Part shown: positions 29,474-38,346 of the stretch, piece after piece | How the letters are laid out: each line of letters starts with the position of its first letter | Numbering within the stretch: the first letter of the stretch is position 1 | NCBI RefSeq assembly: GCF_002222655.1 | Contig: NZ_CP022423.1 | Span: 744,001-808,000 of the forward strand | Direction of reading: 5' to 3' | Source: Vitreoscilla filiformis | GTDB lineage: Bacteria > Pseudomonadota > Gammaproteobacteria > Burkholderiales > Burkholderiaceae_C | DNA length: 64,000 nt | Program-made: the position numbers and the translations under genes | The notes under the pieces: generated by a model | What the model saw: the letters and a program-made list of their open reading frames with translations, nothing else | Databases searched by the model: none | Told to the model about the DNA's origin: nothing

Positions 29474-29989
29474 ATGTGCAAGAAGAGCTGGTGCGGCTTG
29501 GTAGCCACTATATTTTCTGTATGCGCGGTAGCGCAGCTTCCTCCTGTTGTGCGTGATTTTCCGGAAGCTGGTGGGGTTACAATTCCGGCATGCCAAGATC
29601 ACCCCATCAGCCCTGACGGGCGCAGAGCCTTCTTTGGTGTAGAGGTTAATAGATGCTTTTCCAGTAGTGGCGATCCAGGAGTTTACATTGTTGGCTTTTA
29701 CATGATAAATGGGGTATCTCCTGCACTTGACGCCGGCCTCAAACTTGGCAGCAGAATAAAAATTGTTCGAGGTTGCCCCGTTAATAAACCCTCTGAGCTG
29801 CGACGGATTATTAAAACCACCGCCCCCGGTAGTGGCGTTTTTTTTGAAGTAGAGAACTCCTCAGGTCAGGTATATAGTTTATTGATACGAACTTTGGAGT
29901 TTGAGCCTTCTGATGAGCTGAGGTTGGATATGCCTGCCTTAAGAAAATGTGAGACGATCGGTCTAAAACAAGCGCCCTACCTTTACTAA
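29474..29989 (+). CDS. Secreted PDZ-domain-like protein
   Basis: 171 residues. A signal peptide (CGLVATIFSVCAVAQL, cut near AVA-QL) leads to a region with two Cys (PACQDH, NRCFSS), then a PDZ-like fold: GFYMINGVSPALDAGLKLGS RIK (about 75-97) and a ligand-type LRRIIKTTAPGSGVFFEVEN. No protease domain is present. PDZ modules bind C-termini or act as adaptors in envelope protein quality control. No clear ribosome site precedes ATG 29474; coupling to the upstream gene is likely. Confidence 0.6.
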   Translation: MCKKSWCGLVATIFSVCAVAQLPPVVRDFPEAGGVTIPACQDHPISPDGRRAFFGVEVNRCFSSSGDPGVYIVGFYMINGVSPALDAGLKLGSRIKIVRGCPVNKPSELRRIIKTTAPGSGVFFEVENSSGQVYSLLIRTLEFEPSDELRLDMPALRKCETIGLKQAPYLY

Positions 29990-30023
29990 ATCTGATTTTC
30001 CGTTGGTGACGAACGGTGGCAAC

Positions 30024-30368
30024 CTAAAATCCCGCTTGTGTGCGCCAGATGAAACGAACCCGTTGAGCTGCGGACTCGGCAGGCAGGTTGAGCGTGGATT
30101 CGATGTGGTTCACCACCTCCCACCCGCTGCGCTGGAGGGCCAGCGTTACAGACCCACCGGGCTTGGCATTCGGGAACGCCAGCGCAAACGTGCCATCGTT
30201 CCGGCTGACCGTGTCGTTGGTGCCCGGCGCACTCACCGCCACATTCGCCAACGGCTGCCCGCGCTCCTCGTTCTGCACCACGATGCCTTGCAGCACCGCC
30301 GCCGCCAGCGCCACCCCCGGCCCGGCCAGCACACACCCCAACAACCACTGCCGCACAGCTTGTTTCAT
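30024..30368 (-). CDS. Secreted carboxypeptidase-regulatory-like domain protein, possibly truncated
   Basis: 114 residues. A signal peptide (LLGCVLAGPGVALAA) is followed by one beta-sandwich of the carboxypeptidase D regulatory type: LQGIVVQNEERGQPLANVAV then NDGTFALAFPNAKPGGSVTL. Such domains are usually N-terminal parts of larger surface proteins, so the short tail after VRFIWRTQAGF may be a remnant. ATG 30368 has GGGGAG upstream; GTG 30371 is an alternative. GC content is high, unlike the neighbours on its left. Confidence 0.6.
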   Translation of the reverse strand: MKQAVRQWLLGCVLAGPGVALAAAVLQGIVVQNEERGQPLANVAVSAPGTNDTVSRNDGTFALAFPNAKPGGSVTLALQRSGWEVVNHIESTLNLPAESAAQRVRFIWRTQAGF

Positions 30369-30560
30369 CACGCTACTCCCCGTGTTGTCTGTACAACTCT
30401 ACGCGCTTTGTGTGAATGCTAAACCCAGGCCCGCGCCAAGCGCGTCGCCGCATCGGTTCCAACCGTGTCCGAGGTTGAGGCGGCATAACGCGGTGATCAT
30501 GAGGGTTAAAACGGACGCTCACATTGGATATGATGGCCAATCCAGTGGAAGGATCCCGTG

Positions 30561-30980
30561 ATGCTAATTCAACTCACATATGCAAGCCGCGCCTCTGTTG
30601 AGGTGACGCCTCAAGTGGTTCGCGATATTGCAGAAAAATCGCAGAAAAACAATTCAGCGGTTGGTATTACCGGTGCCTTGTGTTATTCGAATGGGATTTT
30701 CCTTCAAAAACTGGAAGGTGATCGACGATTTGTCAGCCGTGTTTATCACAAAATACAAAGCGACGCCCGCCATGCAGAGGCCGTTATCGTTGATTATTCG
30801 GAGATGGATTGCCGTGATTTTACGGGCTGGGGCATGGGGTTCATGGTCGCAACAAATGAGAATCAAGAGCTGTTTTTAAAATACTCCACAACGCACGAAT
30901 TCAATCCTTATTTGATGAGTGCAAAGGCGCTCCGGCTGTTTTTCAACGAAATCAAGGAAAACGTTCGTTGGTTAAAATAG
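30561..30980 (+). CDS. Short BLUF-domain blue-light photoreceptor
   Basis: 139 residues, a single BLUF domain that binds FAD. The photocycle residues stand at the spacing of AppA: Tyr7 (LTYASR), Asn31 (NNSAVGITGAL), Gln49 (FLQKLEG), Trp90 and Met92 (GWGMGF). The C-terminal helices (about 95-139) have no output domain, so it must act through a partner, as PixD and similar short BLUF proteins do. No EAL/GGDEF gene is nearby. ATG 30561 lies 7 bases after AAGGA; GTG 30558 is less well spaced. The 3' end overlaps yejF by 29 bases. Confidence 0.88.
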   Translation: MLIQLTYASRASVEVTPQVVRDIAEKSQKNNSAVGITGALCYSNGIFLQKLEGDRRFVSRVYHKIQSDARHAEAVIVDYSEMDCRDFTGWGMGFMVATNENQELFLKYSTTHEFNPYLMSAKALRLFFNEIKENVRWLK

Positions 30981-32856
30981 GCGGTGTCACTTTCGGGGTG
31001 GCGTTGTGCCGCCACCCTTTTGCCACCGCCCCCATCAAGCGCCGCGTGTACTCCTGCTGCGGGTTCAGCAAAATGTCTTCTGCCGACGCCTGCTCGACCA
31101 CCTCGCCTTCTTTCATCACCAGCACTTCGTCGGCCATGAAACGCACCACGGCCAAATCGTGGCTGATGAAAACGTAGGCCAAACCCAACTCGTCTTGCAA
31201 GTCTCGCAGCAGATTCAGCACCTGGGCTTGCACGGACACATCCAATGCACTCACCGCCTCGTCCAACACCAGCACTTCGGGGTTGAGCGTCAAACAGCGC
31301 GCAATGGCGATGCGCTGGCGTTGCCCGCCCGAAAACTCGTGCGGGTACTGCTCCAGCGCTTCCTCCGGCAACCCCACTTTGTGCAGCAGCGCCCGCGCTC
31401 GCGCCAAACGCTCGGCTTCATCGGCACCGATGCGGTGGATGCGCATCGGCTCCAACAGCGTTTGCGCCACCGTGAAGCGCGGGTTGAGCGAGGCATACGG
31501 GTTTTGAAACACGATCTGGATGCGCTGGCGCATCGCTTGGCGCTCGCTTGGGCTCAGGGTCAACAGGTTGCGGTCGTGGAAAAACACCTCCCCACCGCTC
31601 GGTTCGTGCAGGCGCAGCAGCGTCAACCCCATCGTCGTTTTGCCTGAGCCGGATTCGCCCACCACGCCCAGCGTGTGCCCCCGGCGCAGCGTGAAGTTCA
31701 CCCCTTGCACGGCCTTGAATTCACGCTGGCCCCACAGCCCCGTTTTGATGAAAAAACGCTTGGCCAGCGCCCGAGCTTCCAGCACCACGGGCGCGTTGGC
31801 GTCTTTGGGAGGAGTCCCCCTCTCCCCGACCCTCTCCCACGAGGGGAGAGGGAGTAAGGAAGCCCCTCTCCCCTCGTGGGAGAGGGGTTGGGGAGAGGGG
31901 GACGCCCCAGCCATGTGCGCCTCAATCACCGGCAGCCGCGCTGGCCGCTCGTGCAGCGAAGGGCGGCAGGCCAACAGCGCTTGCGTGTAGGCATCCTGCG
32001 GGCGCGTGAACACCGCCCCGGCCCAGCCCGATTCGCGCACCGTGCCGTGGCGCATCACCACCACGCTGTCGGCGATCTCGCCCACCAGCGCCAGATCGTG
32101 GCTGATGAACAGCATCGACAGCCCGAGCTTGGCCTTCAAGCGCGCCAACAGTTCGATGATTTGGCGTTGGATCGTCACGTCCAGCGCCGTGGTCGGCTCA
32201 TCGGCGATCAACAGTTTGGGTTCGCAGGCCAGCGCCATGGCGATCATCACCCGCTGCTGCTGCCCGCCAGACAACTCATGGGGATAACTGTTCAAGCGCC
32301 GCGCCGGTTCCGGAATGCCCACCTCGGCCAGCAGTTCAGCCGCCCGCGCCAGTGCCGCCCGCCGACCCATCTTCAGGTGCAGCCGCAGCGGTTCGATGAG
32401 CTGTTCGCCGATGGTGAACACCGGGTTGAGGGAGGATATCGGGTCTTGGAAGACGCAAGCGATGTCCCGCCCGCGCAGTGCGCGCAGGGTCGCCGGGGCG
32501 GTTTGCAGCAGATCCCGCGCCGCGCCGCCCGGCGGTTGCCAGAGGATGCGGCCTTGGCAGCGGGCGTTGTCCGGCAGCAGGCCGACGATGGACATCGCCG
32601 TCACGCTTTTTCCCGAACCGGACTCACCCACCAGCGCCACCGTGGTGTTCACCGGCACCGTGAAGCTCACCCCCTGCAAACCCCGGCCCACGGCTTCGAC
32701 GTGCTGCGGCTGGCCGCGCTCATCCCGCTCCAGCTCGAAACCCACGCGCAGTTCTTGCACGTCCAACAGCGTGGGCGGAGGTGTCCAGACCGTTGCGTCG
32801 GGCGAGGCGCCCGACCAAATCAGCGGGGCGGGGAGTTCCATTTCGGGGAGATTCAT
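30952..32856 (-). CDS. yejF: Oligopeptide-type ABC importer, fused dual ATPase (YejF-like)
   Basis: 634 residues, two ATPase domains in one chain. Domain 1 has Walker [24 protein letters not shown] and [13 protein letters not shown]. Domain 2 has [23 protein letters not shown] and [13 protein letters not shown]. The linker between them carries an in-frame palindromic repeat (31816-31901). The C-terminal tail ([10 protein letters not shown] onward) is longer than the family end I expect and overlaps the BLUF gene, so its native stop may have been lost. ATG 32856 overlaps the yejE stop (ATGA). It powers peptide or related solute uptake with YejB and YejE. Confidence 0.9.
   Translation of the reverse strand: MNLPEMELPAPLIWSGASPDATVWTPPPTLLDVQELRVGFELERDERGQPQHVEAVGRGLQGVSFTVPVNTTVALVGESGSGKSVTAMSIVGLLPDNARCQGRILWQPPGGAARDLLQTAPATLRALRGRDIACVFQDPISSLNPVFTIGEQLIEPLRLHLKMGRRAALARAAELLAEVGIPEPARRLNSYPHELSGGQQQRVMIAMALACEPKLLIADEPTTALDVTIQRQIIELLARLKAKLGLSMLFISHDLALVGEIADSVVVMRHGTVRESGWAGAVFTRPQDAYTQALLACRPSLHERPARLPVIEAHMAGASPSPQPLSHEGRGASLLPLPSWERVGERGTPPKDANAPVVLEARALAKRFFIKTGLWGQREFKAVQGVNFTLRRGHTLGVVGESGSGKTTMGLTLLRLHEPSGGEVFFHDRNLLTLSPSERQAMRQRIQIVFQNPYASLNPRFTVAQTLLEPMRIHRIGADEAERLARARALLHKVGLPEEALEQYPHEFSGGQRQRIAIARCLTLNPEVLVLDEAVSALDVSVQAQVLNLLRDLQDELGLAYVFISHDLAVVRFMADEVLVMKEGEVVEQASAEDILLNPQQEYTRRLMGAVAKGWRHNATPKVTPPILTNERFP
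31816..31901. repeat. 86-bp palindromic repeat inserted in the yejF linker
   Basis: Left arm 31816-31852 and right arm 31863-31901 are nearly exact reverse complements (ccccctctcccc...acgaggggagaggg), separated by about 10 bases. Translated on the minus strand it adds about 29 residues including SHEGRG and [11 protein letters not shown] without a stop. It resembles short palindromic elements that are usually intergenic in proteobacteria. Confidence 0.85.
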
Positions 32857-33908
32857 GCCTGACCCTTCAGCTTGGGATCGAGCGCATCGCGCCAGGCGTC
32901 GGCCATGAGCGAAAACGCGGTGACGAACACGGCCATGAACACCGTGGCGGTGGCCAGTTGCCACCAGTGGCCGAGGATCAGCTCGCTTTGGGCTTCGGCC
33001 AACATCGTGCCCCAGCTCACTTGGTCGATGGGCACCCCCAGGCCCAGGTAGGACAGGATGACTTCACTCTTGATGAACCCCACCACCATCAAACTCATGC
33101 GCACCAGGATGACGTGGCTGATGTTGGGCAAGATGTGCTGGAACATGCGGGCGCTGGGGCTGGCACCGATGGCCTCAGCGGCGCGCACGTAGTCGCGTGA
33201 GCGGTGTTTCATGAATTCGGCGCGCACTTGGCGGTACAGGCCCGTCCAGCCCACCAGCCCGAGGATCACCACCACCGTCGTCAAGCCCCGGCCGAACACG
33301 GCGGCGAAGGCGAAGATCAACAAAATGTCCGGCACAGCGGTGAAGACGTTGTAGACCCACTCCAGCACGTCATCCACCCAGCGGCCGAAAAAGCCCGCCA
33401 ACGCGCCCAGCAGCGTGCCGATGCCCGTGGCCAGCACCGCTGCCAACACCCCGACGAACACCGAAATCTCCGTGCCTTTGACGGCCTTGGCCAGCACATC
33501 GCGGCCCATGCGGTCGCCGCCCAGGGGCAGGGTGTCGGCGCGCACCGGGTCGGCGCTGCGGTAGTGCTTGGCGCGTTCGGCCCATTCGGCGTAGCGCGGC
33601 GCCAGTGGGTCGATGTCGGTCAAATCGACGTTGGGCCCGCTGGGTTGAATCGCTCCTTCGGCGGCGTCGGGCGGGCGGGGGCCGAGAACGTGAGGTGGTG
33701 CGCTGGGCACGCCGACTTCTTGTTGCCACTGCCGCGCCACCAGCCCGCTGGCCGAGGCCACGATGAGCAGCAGGAACGCCAGCACCACGCCCAGGCTCAC
33801 CAAGCCGACGCGATCCCGCCGAAAACGGCGCCACGCGGCACGCCAAACGCTGTCGGAGCGGGGGGGAGACACGGTGGCGGGTGGGGTTGCGGTTGTTGTC
33901 GGCATCAT
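32853..33908 (-). CDS. yejE: Oligopeptide-type ABC importer permease (YejE-like)
   Basis: 351-residue inner-membrane permease. After a cytoplasmic start (RFRRDRVGLVSLGVVLAFLL) comes a periplasmic insert typical of YejE/DppC (LTDIDPLAPRYAEWAERAKH), then LPLGGDRMGRDVLAKAVKG. The permease signature is in EAIGASPSARMFQHILPNI. About six membrane segments are present. Start and stop overlap yejB and yejF by 4 bases each, so the three are translationally coupled. Confidence 0.9.
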   Translation of the reverse strand: MMPTTTATPPATVSPPRSDSVWRAAWRRFRRDRVGLVSLGVVLAFLLLIVASASGLVARQWQQEVGVPSAPPHVLGPRPPDAAEGAIQPSGPNVDLTDIDPLAPRYAEWAERAKHYRSADPVRADTLPLGGDRMGRDVLAKAVKGTEISVFVGVLAAVLATGIGTLLGALAGFFGRWVDDVLEWVYNVFTAVPDILLIFAFAAVFGRGLTTVVVILGLVGWTGLYRQVRAEFMKHRSRDYVRAAEAIGASPSARMFQHILPNISHVILVRMSLMVVGFIKSEVILSYLGLGVPIDQVSWGTMLAEAQSELILGHWWQLATATVFMAVFVTAFSLMADAWRDALDPKLKGQA

Positions 33909-34843
33909 TTCAGCACCACCCGTGGATCGACGACCTTGTAAAGCAGGTCGGTGCCCAAGTTGATGAGCATGGTGAGCACGGCGAGGTACACCGTGGTGGC
34001 TTGGATCACCGGATAGTCGCTGCGGTTGACCGCCAACAACACCTCGCGGCCCAGCCCCGGGATGGAGAAAAACACCTCGATCAAGAACGAGCCGATGAAG
34101 ATGCCCGGCAGCGCCATGCCGATGTTCGTCAAGATGGGGATCATGGCGTTCCTCAGCACATGGCGGTAGAACACGGCGCCTTCGCTCAAACCTTTGGCGC
34201 GGGCGGTGCGCACGTAGTCTTGGCCGAGTTCATCGAGGAAGAAACTGCGGTACAGCCGCGTTTGCGGCGACAGTCCCACCAACACCACCAGCAGCACCGG
34301 CAACGGCACGTAGGTGGTGAGGTTCGTCCAGACGCTGTCGCTCCAGCCTTGCACCGGGAACCAGCCGAGCTGGTAGCCAAACAGGTACTGCCCCACGATG
34401 ACATACACGAGGAAGGAGATGGACAGCGCCACCGTCGTCACCACCATCAACACCCGGTCGGTGAGCGAGCCGCGCACCCGCGCCACGGCCAGCGCCAGCG
34501 GAATGGCCAGCAGCGCATCGAGCACAAACATCGGCGTCATGACCGTCAGCGTGGCAGGCAGACGGGTGGCGAACAGGTGGGCGACGGTTTCGCCGGTGGC
34601 CCAGCTCTTGCCCCAATCGAAGGTGATGATCTGCTTGAGGAAGATGCCGAGCTGGAACCACCAGGGCTGATCCAGCCCCAGCTCTTGGCGGATGGCGGCG
34701 ATCTGCGCTTGGGTGGCGTTTTGCCCGGCTAAGAGCACGGCCGGATCGGCCCCAAACCCTTTGAACAGGGCGAACACCAGCAGCACCACGCCCAACAGCG
34801 TGGGCACCATCTGCCAGAGGCGACGAATCAGGTAGGCAAGCAT
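33905..34843 (-). CDS. yejB: Oligopeptide-type ABC importer permease (YejB-like)
   Basis: 312-residue permease of the DppB/YejB type. It begins MLAYLIRRLWQMVPTLLGVV, with QAQIAAIRQELGLDQPW in the periplasmic part and the coupling helix in ARAKGLSEGAVFYRHVLRN. About six membrane segments. It is the first gene of the minus-strand importer operon; the binding protein genes are on the other strand at 36521 and 38347. Length is usual for YejB-like permeases lacking an insert. Confidence 0.88.
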   Translation of the reverse strand: MLAYLIRRLWQMVPTLLGVVLLVFALFKGFGADPAVLLAGQNATQAQIAAIRQELGLDQPWWFQLGIFLKQIITFDWGKSWATGETVAHLFATRLPATLTVMTPMFVLDALLAIPLALAVARVRGSLTDRVLMVVTTVALSISFLVYVIVGQYLFGYQLGWFPVQGWSDSVWTNLTTYVPLPVLLVVLVGLSPQTRLYRSFFLDELGQDYVRTARAKGLSEGAVFYRHVLRNAMIPILTNIGMALPGIFIGSFLIEVFFSIPGLGREVLLAVNRSDYPVIQATTVYLAVLTMLINLGTDLLYKVVDPRVVLK

Positions 34844-34888
34844 GGGCAGAGTTTAGGGCGCTCCCCGGCGTGCCGCAGAATGCCAGGC

Positions 34889-36524
34889 ATGAGCGCCTCA
34901 CCTTTGTCACGCCGCAAGCTGCCGATTGGCATTCAGACCTTCCGCGAAATTCGCGAGGATGGGGCCTATTACGTTGACAAAACCAGCTACGCCGTGGCGT
35001 TGCAGCATACCGGCAAGTGTTACTTCCTGAGCCGCCCGCGCCGCTTCGGCAAGCGCTTGTTTCTGGACACGCTCAAAGAGCTGTTCGAAGGCAACCGCGC
35101 CTTGTTCACTGGGCTGTACGCCGACACGCACTGGGACTGGACGCGGCGTTATCCGGTGATTCGCATCAGCTTTGGCGGTGGCGTCTGGCCACAACCGGCG
35201 GAGTTGGAGCTGCGCTTGCACGAGATGCTGGGAGAACACGCCCAGCGCCTGGGCGTCCACCTCACCCACACCAGCCTGACTGGGCGGTTTGCGCAGTTGA
35301 TCGAGCAGGCCCACGTCCGCACGGGCGAGCGCGTGGTGGCTCAGCGCGCCACAGGGCCGGTGGTGTTGACCCCACGTCCGCACGGGCGAGCGCGTGGTGG
35401 TGCTGATCGATGAGTACGACAAACCCATTCTGGACAACATCACCGACAGCGCCCGCGCCATCGCCATGCGCGAGGCGCTCAAAAACCTCTACAGCGTGCT
35501 GAAAGACAGCGACGCGCATCTGAAATTTGTGTTCCTCACGGGCGTGTCCAAATTCAGCAAAGTGAGTTTGTTTTCCGGGCTGAACCACCTGCAAGACATC
35601 ACGCTGGATGCCCGCTACAGCGCCATTTGCGGCTACACCGATGAGGATGTCGATACGGTGTTCGCGCCCGAGTTGCCGGGCTTGGATCGCGAAGAAATCC
35701 GGCGTTGGTACAACGGCTACAACTGGCTCGGGCAAGGCGTTTACAACCCGTTTGACATGCTGCTGTTGTTTGATCGGCGGGCGTTTCGGCCCTACTGGTT
35801 TGAAACCGGTACGCCGACGTTTTTGGTGAAACTGCTGACCGAACGGCAGTTTTTCACGCCGGATTTGGGCCAGGTGTTGGCGGAAGAAAAACTGCTGTCC
35901 TCGTTCGATGTGAACGACATGGCCACCGAGGCGCTGCTGTTCCAGACGGGCTACCTGACGGTGGACTCGGTCTGGCACATTCCCGGGCGCACCGAACTGA
36001 CGCTCAAGTATCCGAACCTGGAGGTTCAAGGCAGTTTGAACGAAAGTTTGTTGGGGCAGTTGTGTGGTTCCCGCACGACCACGGGGCGTCAAGTGGGGCA
36101 GCTCTACCGCTTGTTGGCGGCGACAGATTTAGAGGGGCTGAGGTGTTTGTTCCATGCGTTTTACGCCACGATCCCGCACGATTGGTATCGGAAGAACGAG
36201 TTGGCGGGGTTCGAGGGTTACTACGCCAGTATTTTCTACAGCTACTTTGCCTCGCTTGGCCTCGATATTCGGCTCGAAGACACCACCAACCATGGCCGCA
36301 TCGACATGGCGGTGTTGTTCAACGGCACGGTGTGGCTGTTCGAATTCAAAGTGGTGGAGCTGGTGCCCGAAGGCAAAGCGTTGGCCCAGTTACAAGCACG
36401 CGGCTACGCCGAAAAATACCGGGCGCGTGGCGAACCGATTCGCCTGATTGGCGTGGAATTCAGCCGCACCACGCGCAACATCGTGGCGTTTGAAGTTGCC
36501 ACCGAGGGGGAAACATCAGCATGA
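34889..36524 (+). pseudogene. AAA-ATPase-like / PD-(D/E)XK nuclease-like gene, frameshifted by a 61-bp duplication
   Basis: Two frames make up one family member (AAA-ATPase-like plus PDDEXK domain). Frame 1 (34889-35413) has LPIGIQTFREIREDGAYYVD and a P-loop-like SRPRRFGKRLFLDTL, with Arg after GK where Ser or Thr is usual. Frame 2 (about 35394-36524) opens with the Walker B VVLIDEYDKPIL and ends with a nuclease core GRIDMAVLFNGTVWLFEFK (D and E-x-K). Removing 61 bases joins the frames into about 524 residues, close to the family length. Genes of this family are widespread, often in many copies; function is unknown. The stop overlaps the ATG of the next gene. Confidence 0.85.
35310..35400 (+). 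repeat. 30-bp direct repeat flanking a 31-bp spacer
   Basis: The 30 bases at 35310-35339 recur at 35371-35400; the offset is 61 bases, which is 1 mod 3 and causes the frameshift. Recombination between the copies would delete exactly 61 bases and restore the reading frame. Confidence 0.95.
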
Positions 36525-38344
36525 GTCGCCGCGCGTTTTTGGCGCACACCGCCACCTTGGCCGCCAGTACGGCCCTGCCCGATGGGGCGTTCGCGCAAGG
36601 AAGCGCAGCCCGGGCGCTCAAGCGTTTGCGTGTGGCCTTCAACACGGCGGAAACCGGCTTCGACCCGGCGCAAATCTCCGACCTGTATTCGGCCACGGTG
36701 ATTGCCCACATCATCGAGCCGCCCTACACCTACGATCACTTGGCCCGTCCGGTGCAAGTGCGCCCGCTCACAGCGGCGGGGCCGTTGGAATCGTCGGCGG
36801 ACTTTCTCAGCCACACGTTGCGCATTCGGCCCGGGATTTTTTTTGCCGACGATCCGGCGTTCAACGGCCAGCCGCGTGAACTCGTCGCAGCCGACTACGC
36901 TTACGCGCTGCGCCGCCATTTCGACCCGCGCTACAAAAGCCCGAACCGCGCTGGCTTGGCCGACGCGCAAATCCTCGGGCTGCAAGCGCTGTACGAGGAG
37001 GCGCTGAAAACGCGCCAGCCGTTCGACTATGACCGCCCGGTGCCCGGCGTGGAGGTGCTGGATCGGTACACGTTGCGCATCCGCTTGGGCAAGCCCGACC
37101 CGCGTTTCATTCACATGCTGACTTCGGCGTCGCTCATGGGGGCGGTGGCGCGTGAGGTGGTGGAGCGCTACGGCGACGACATCATGGCCCACCCCGTGGG
37201 CACCGGCCCGTTTCGGTTGGTGCAATGGCGGCGCAGTTCGCTCATTGCATTGGAGCGCAACCCGACGTTTCGTGAGATGCGTTACGAGGCCCACCCGGCG
37301 CCTGACGATGCCGCCGGGCAAGCGATTCTGCAAAAACTGGGTGGGCAGCGGCTGCCGTTGGTGGATCGGATCGAGTTTTCCATCATCGAAGGTGTGCAGC
37401 CGGGTTGGTTGGCCTTTTTGGCCGGTGATCTGGACATGACCAGCGTGCCGCCCGACTACGCCGCCAGCGCGATGCAGAACGGCCACACGGCGCCCAACTT
37501 GGCGCGCCAAGGCATCACGGTGCAGCGTGTGCCCCGTGCTGATGTGGCCTACACCTACTTCAATATGGCCGATCCGGTGGTGGGGGGCTACACGCCGGAG
37601 AAGGTCGCGCTGCGCCGGGCGATTTCGCTGGCCTACGACGTGGAGCGTGAGATTCGCCAGGTGCGCCGAGGGTTGGCCATCGCGGCGCAAGGCGTGGTGC
37701 CGCCGCAGACGTATGGGTTCGACGACCGCACGCGCTCTGGCATGAGCGATTACGACCCCGCACGGGCCAAAGCCCTGCTCGACCTCTATGGCTACCTCGA
37801 CCGCAATGGCGACGGGTGGCGCGAGTTGCCCGATGGGCGTCCGTTGGTGCTGCGTTACCCCACGCAAAGCGACGAGGGCAACCGTCCGTTCACCGAGCTG
37901 TGGCGCAAGTGCATGAAAGAGGTGGGGCTGAACATGGTGTTCGAGTATGGGCAGTGGGGCGCGCAGCTCAAGCAGGCCCAGGCCGGGACGCTCATGATGT
38001 GGACGCTGGGCAGTGCCGCCAGCACGCCCGATGGGCAAGATCCGTTGAGCATGGTGTACGGCCCGCTCAAAGGGGCGGGCAACTTCAGCGGTTTTGACCT
38101 GCCGGCGTTCAATCAAGTGTTTGACCGCATGGGGCGCTTGCCCGATGGCCCCGAGCGCTTGGCCCTGTTCGCCCAAGCGCGTCGGCTGATGGTGGCTTGG
38201 ATGCCGGTGAAAGCGCACAGCCACCGCATCCGTTTGCTGGCGGTGCAGCCGTGGCTGGTGGGCTACCAAGAGCATCCGTTCAATCGGGATTTCGGGCGGT
38301 ATGTGGATGTCGATCCAAACCGCCAACCCGCCGCACGGGCTTGA
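36521..38344 (+). CDS. Extracellular solute-binding protein family 5 (first paralogue)
   Basis: 607-residue periplasmic binding protein for peptides or similar solutes. The N-terminus MSRRAFLAHTATLAAS fits the twin-arginine signal pattern. Family-5 features include NTAETGFDPAQISDLYSATV, EPPYTYDHLARPV, HPVGTGPFRLVQWRRSS and TYFNMADPVVGGYTPEKV. ATG overlaps the preceding frameshifted gene (ATGA), so that gene was once coupled to it. It should deliver substrate to YejBEF encoded on the opposite strand. A close paralogue follows 2 bases downstream. Confidence 0.9.
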   Translation: MSRRAFLAHTATLAASTALPDGAFAQGSAARALKRLRVAFNTAETGFDPAQISDLYSATVIAHIIEPPYTYDHLARPVQVRPLTAAGPLESSADFLSHTLRIRPGIFFADDPAFNGQPRELVAADYAYALRRHFDPRYKSPNRAGLADAQILGLQALYEEALKTRQPFDYDRPVPGVEVLDRYTLRIRLGKPDPRFIHMLTSASLMGAVAREVVERYGDDIMAHPVGTGPFRLVQWRRSSLIALERNPTFREMRYEAHPAPDDAAGQAILQKLGGQRLPLVDRIEFSIIEGVQPGWLAFLAGDLDMTSVPPDYAASAMQNGHTAPNLARQGITVQRVPRADVAYTYFNMADPVVGGYTPEKVALRRAISLAYDVEREIRQVRRGLAIAAQGVVPPQTYGFDDRTRSGMSDYDPARAKALLDLYGYLDRNGDGWRELPDGRPLVLRYPTQSDEGNRPFTELWRKCMKEVGLNMVFEYGQWGAQLKQAQAGTLMMWTLGSAASTPDGQDPLSMVYGPLKGAGNFSGFDLPAFNQVFDRMGRLPDGPERLALFAQARRLMVAWMPVKAHSHRIRLLAVQPWLVGYQEHPFNRDFGRYVDVDPNRQPAARA

Positions 38345-38346
38345 CA

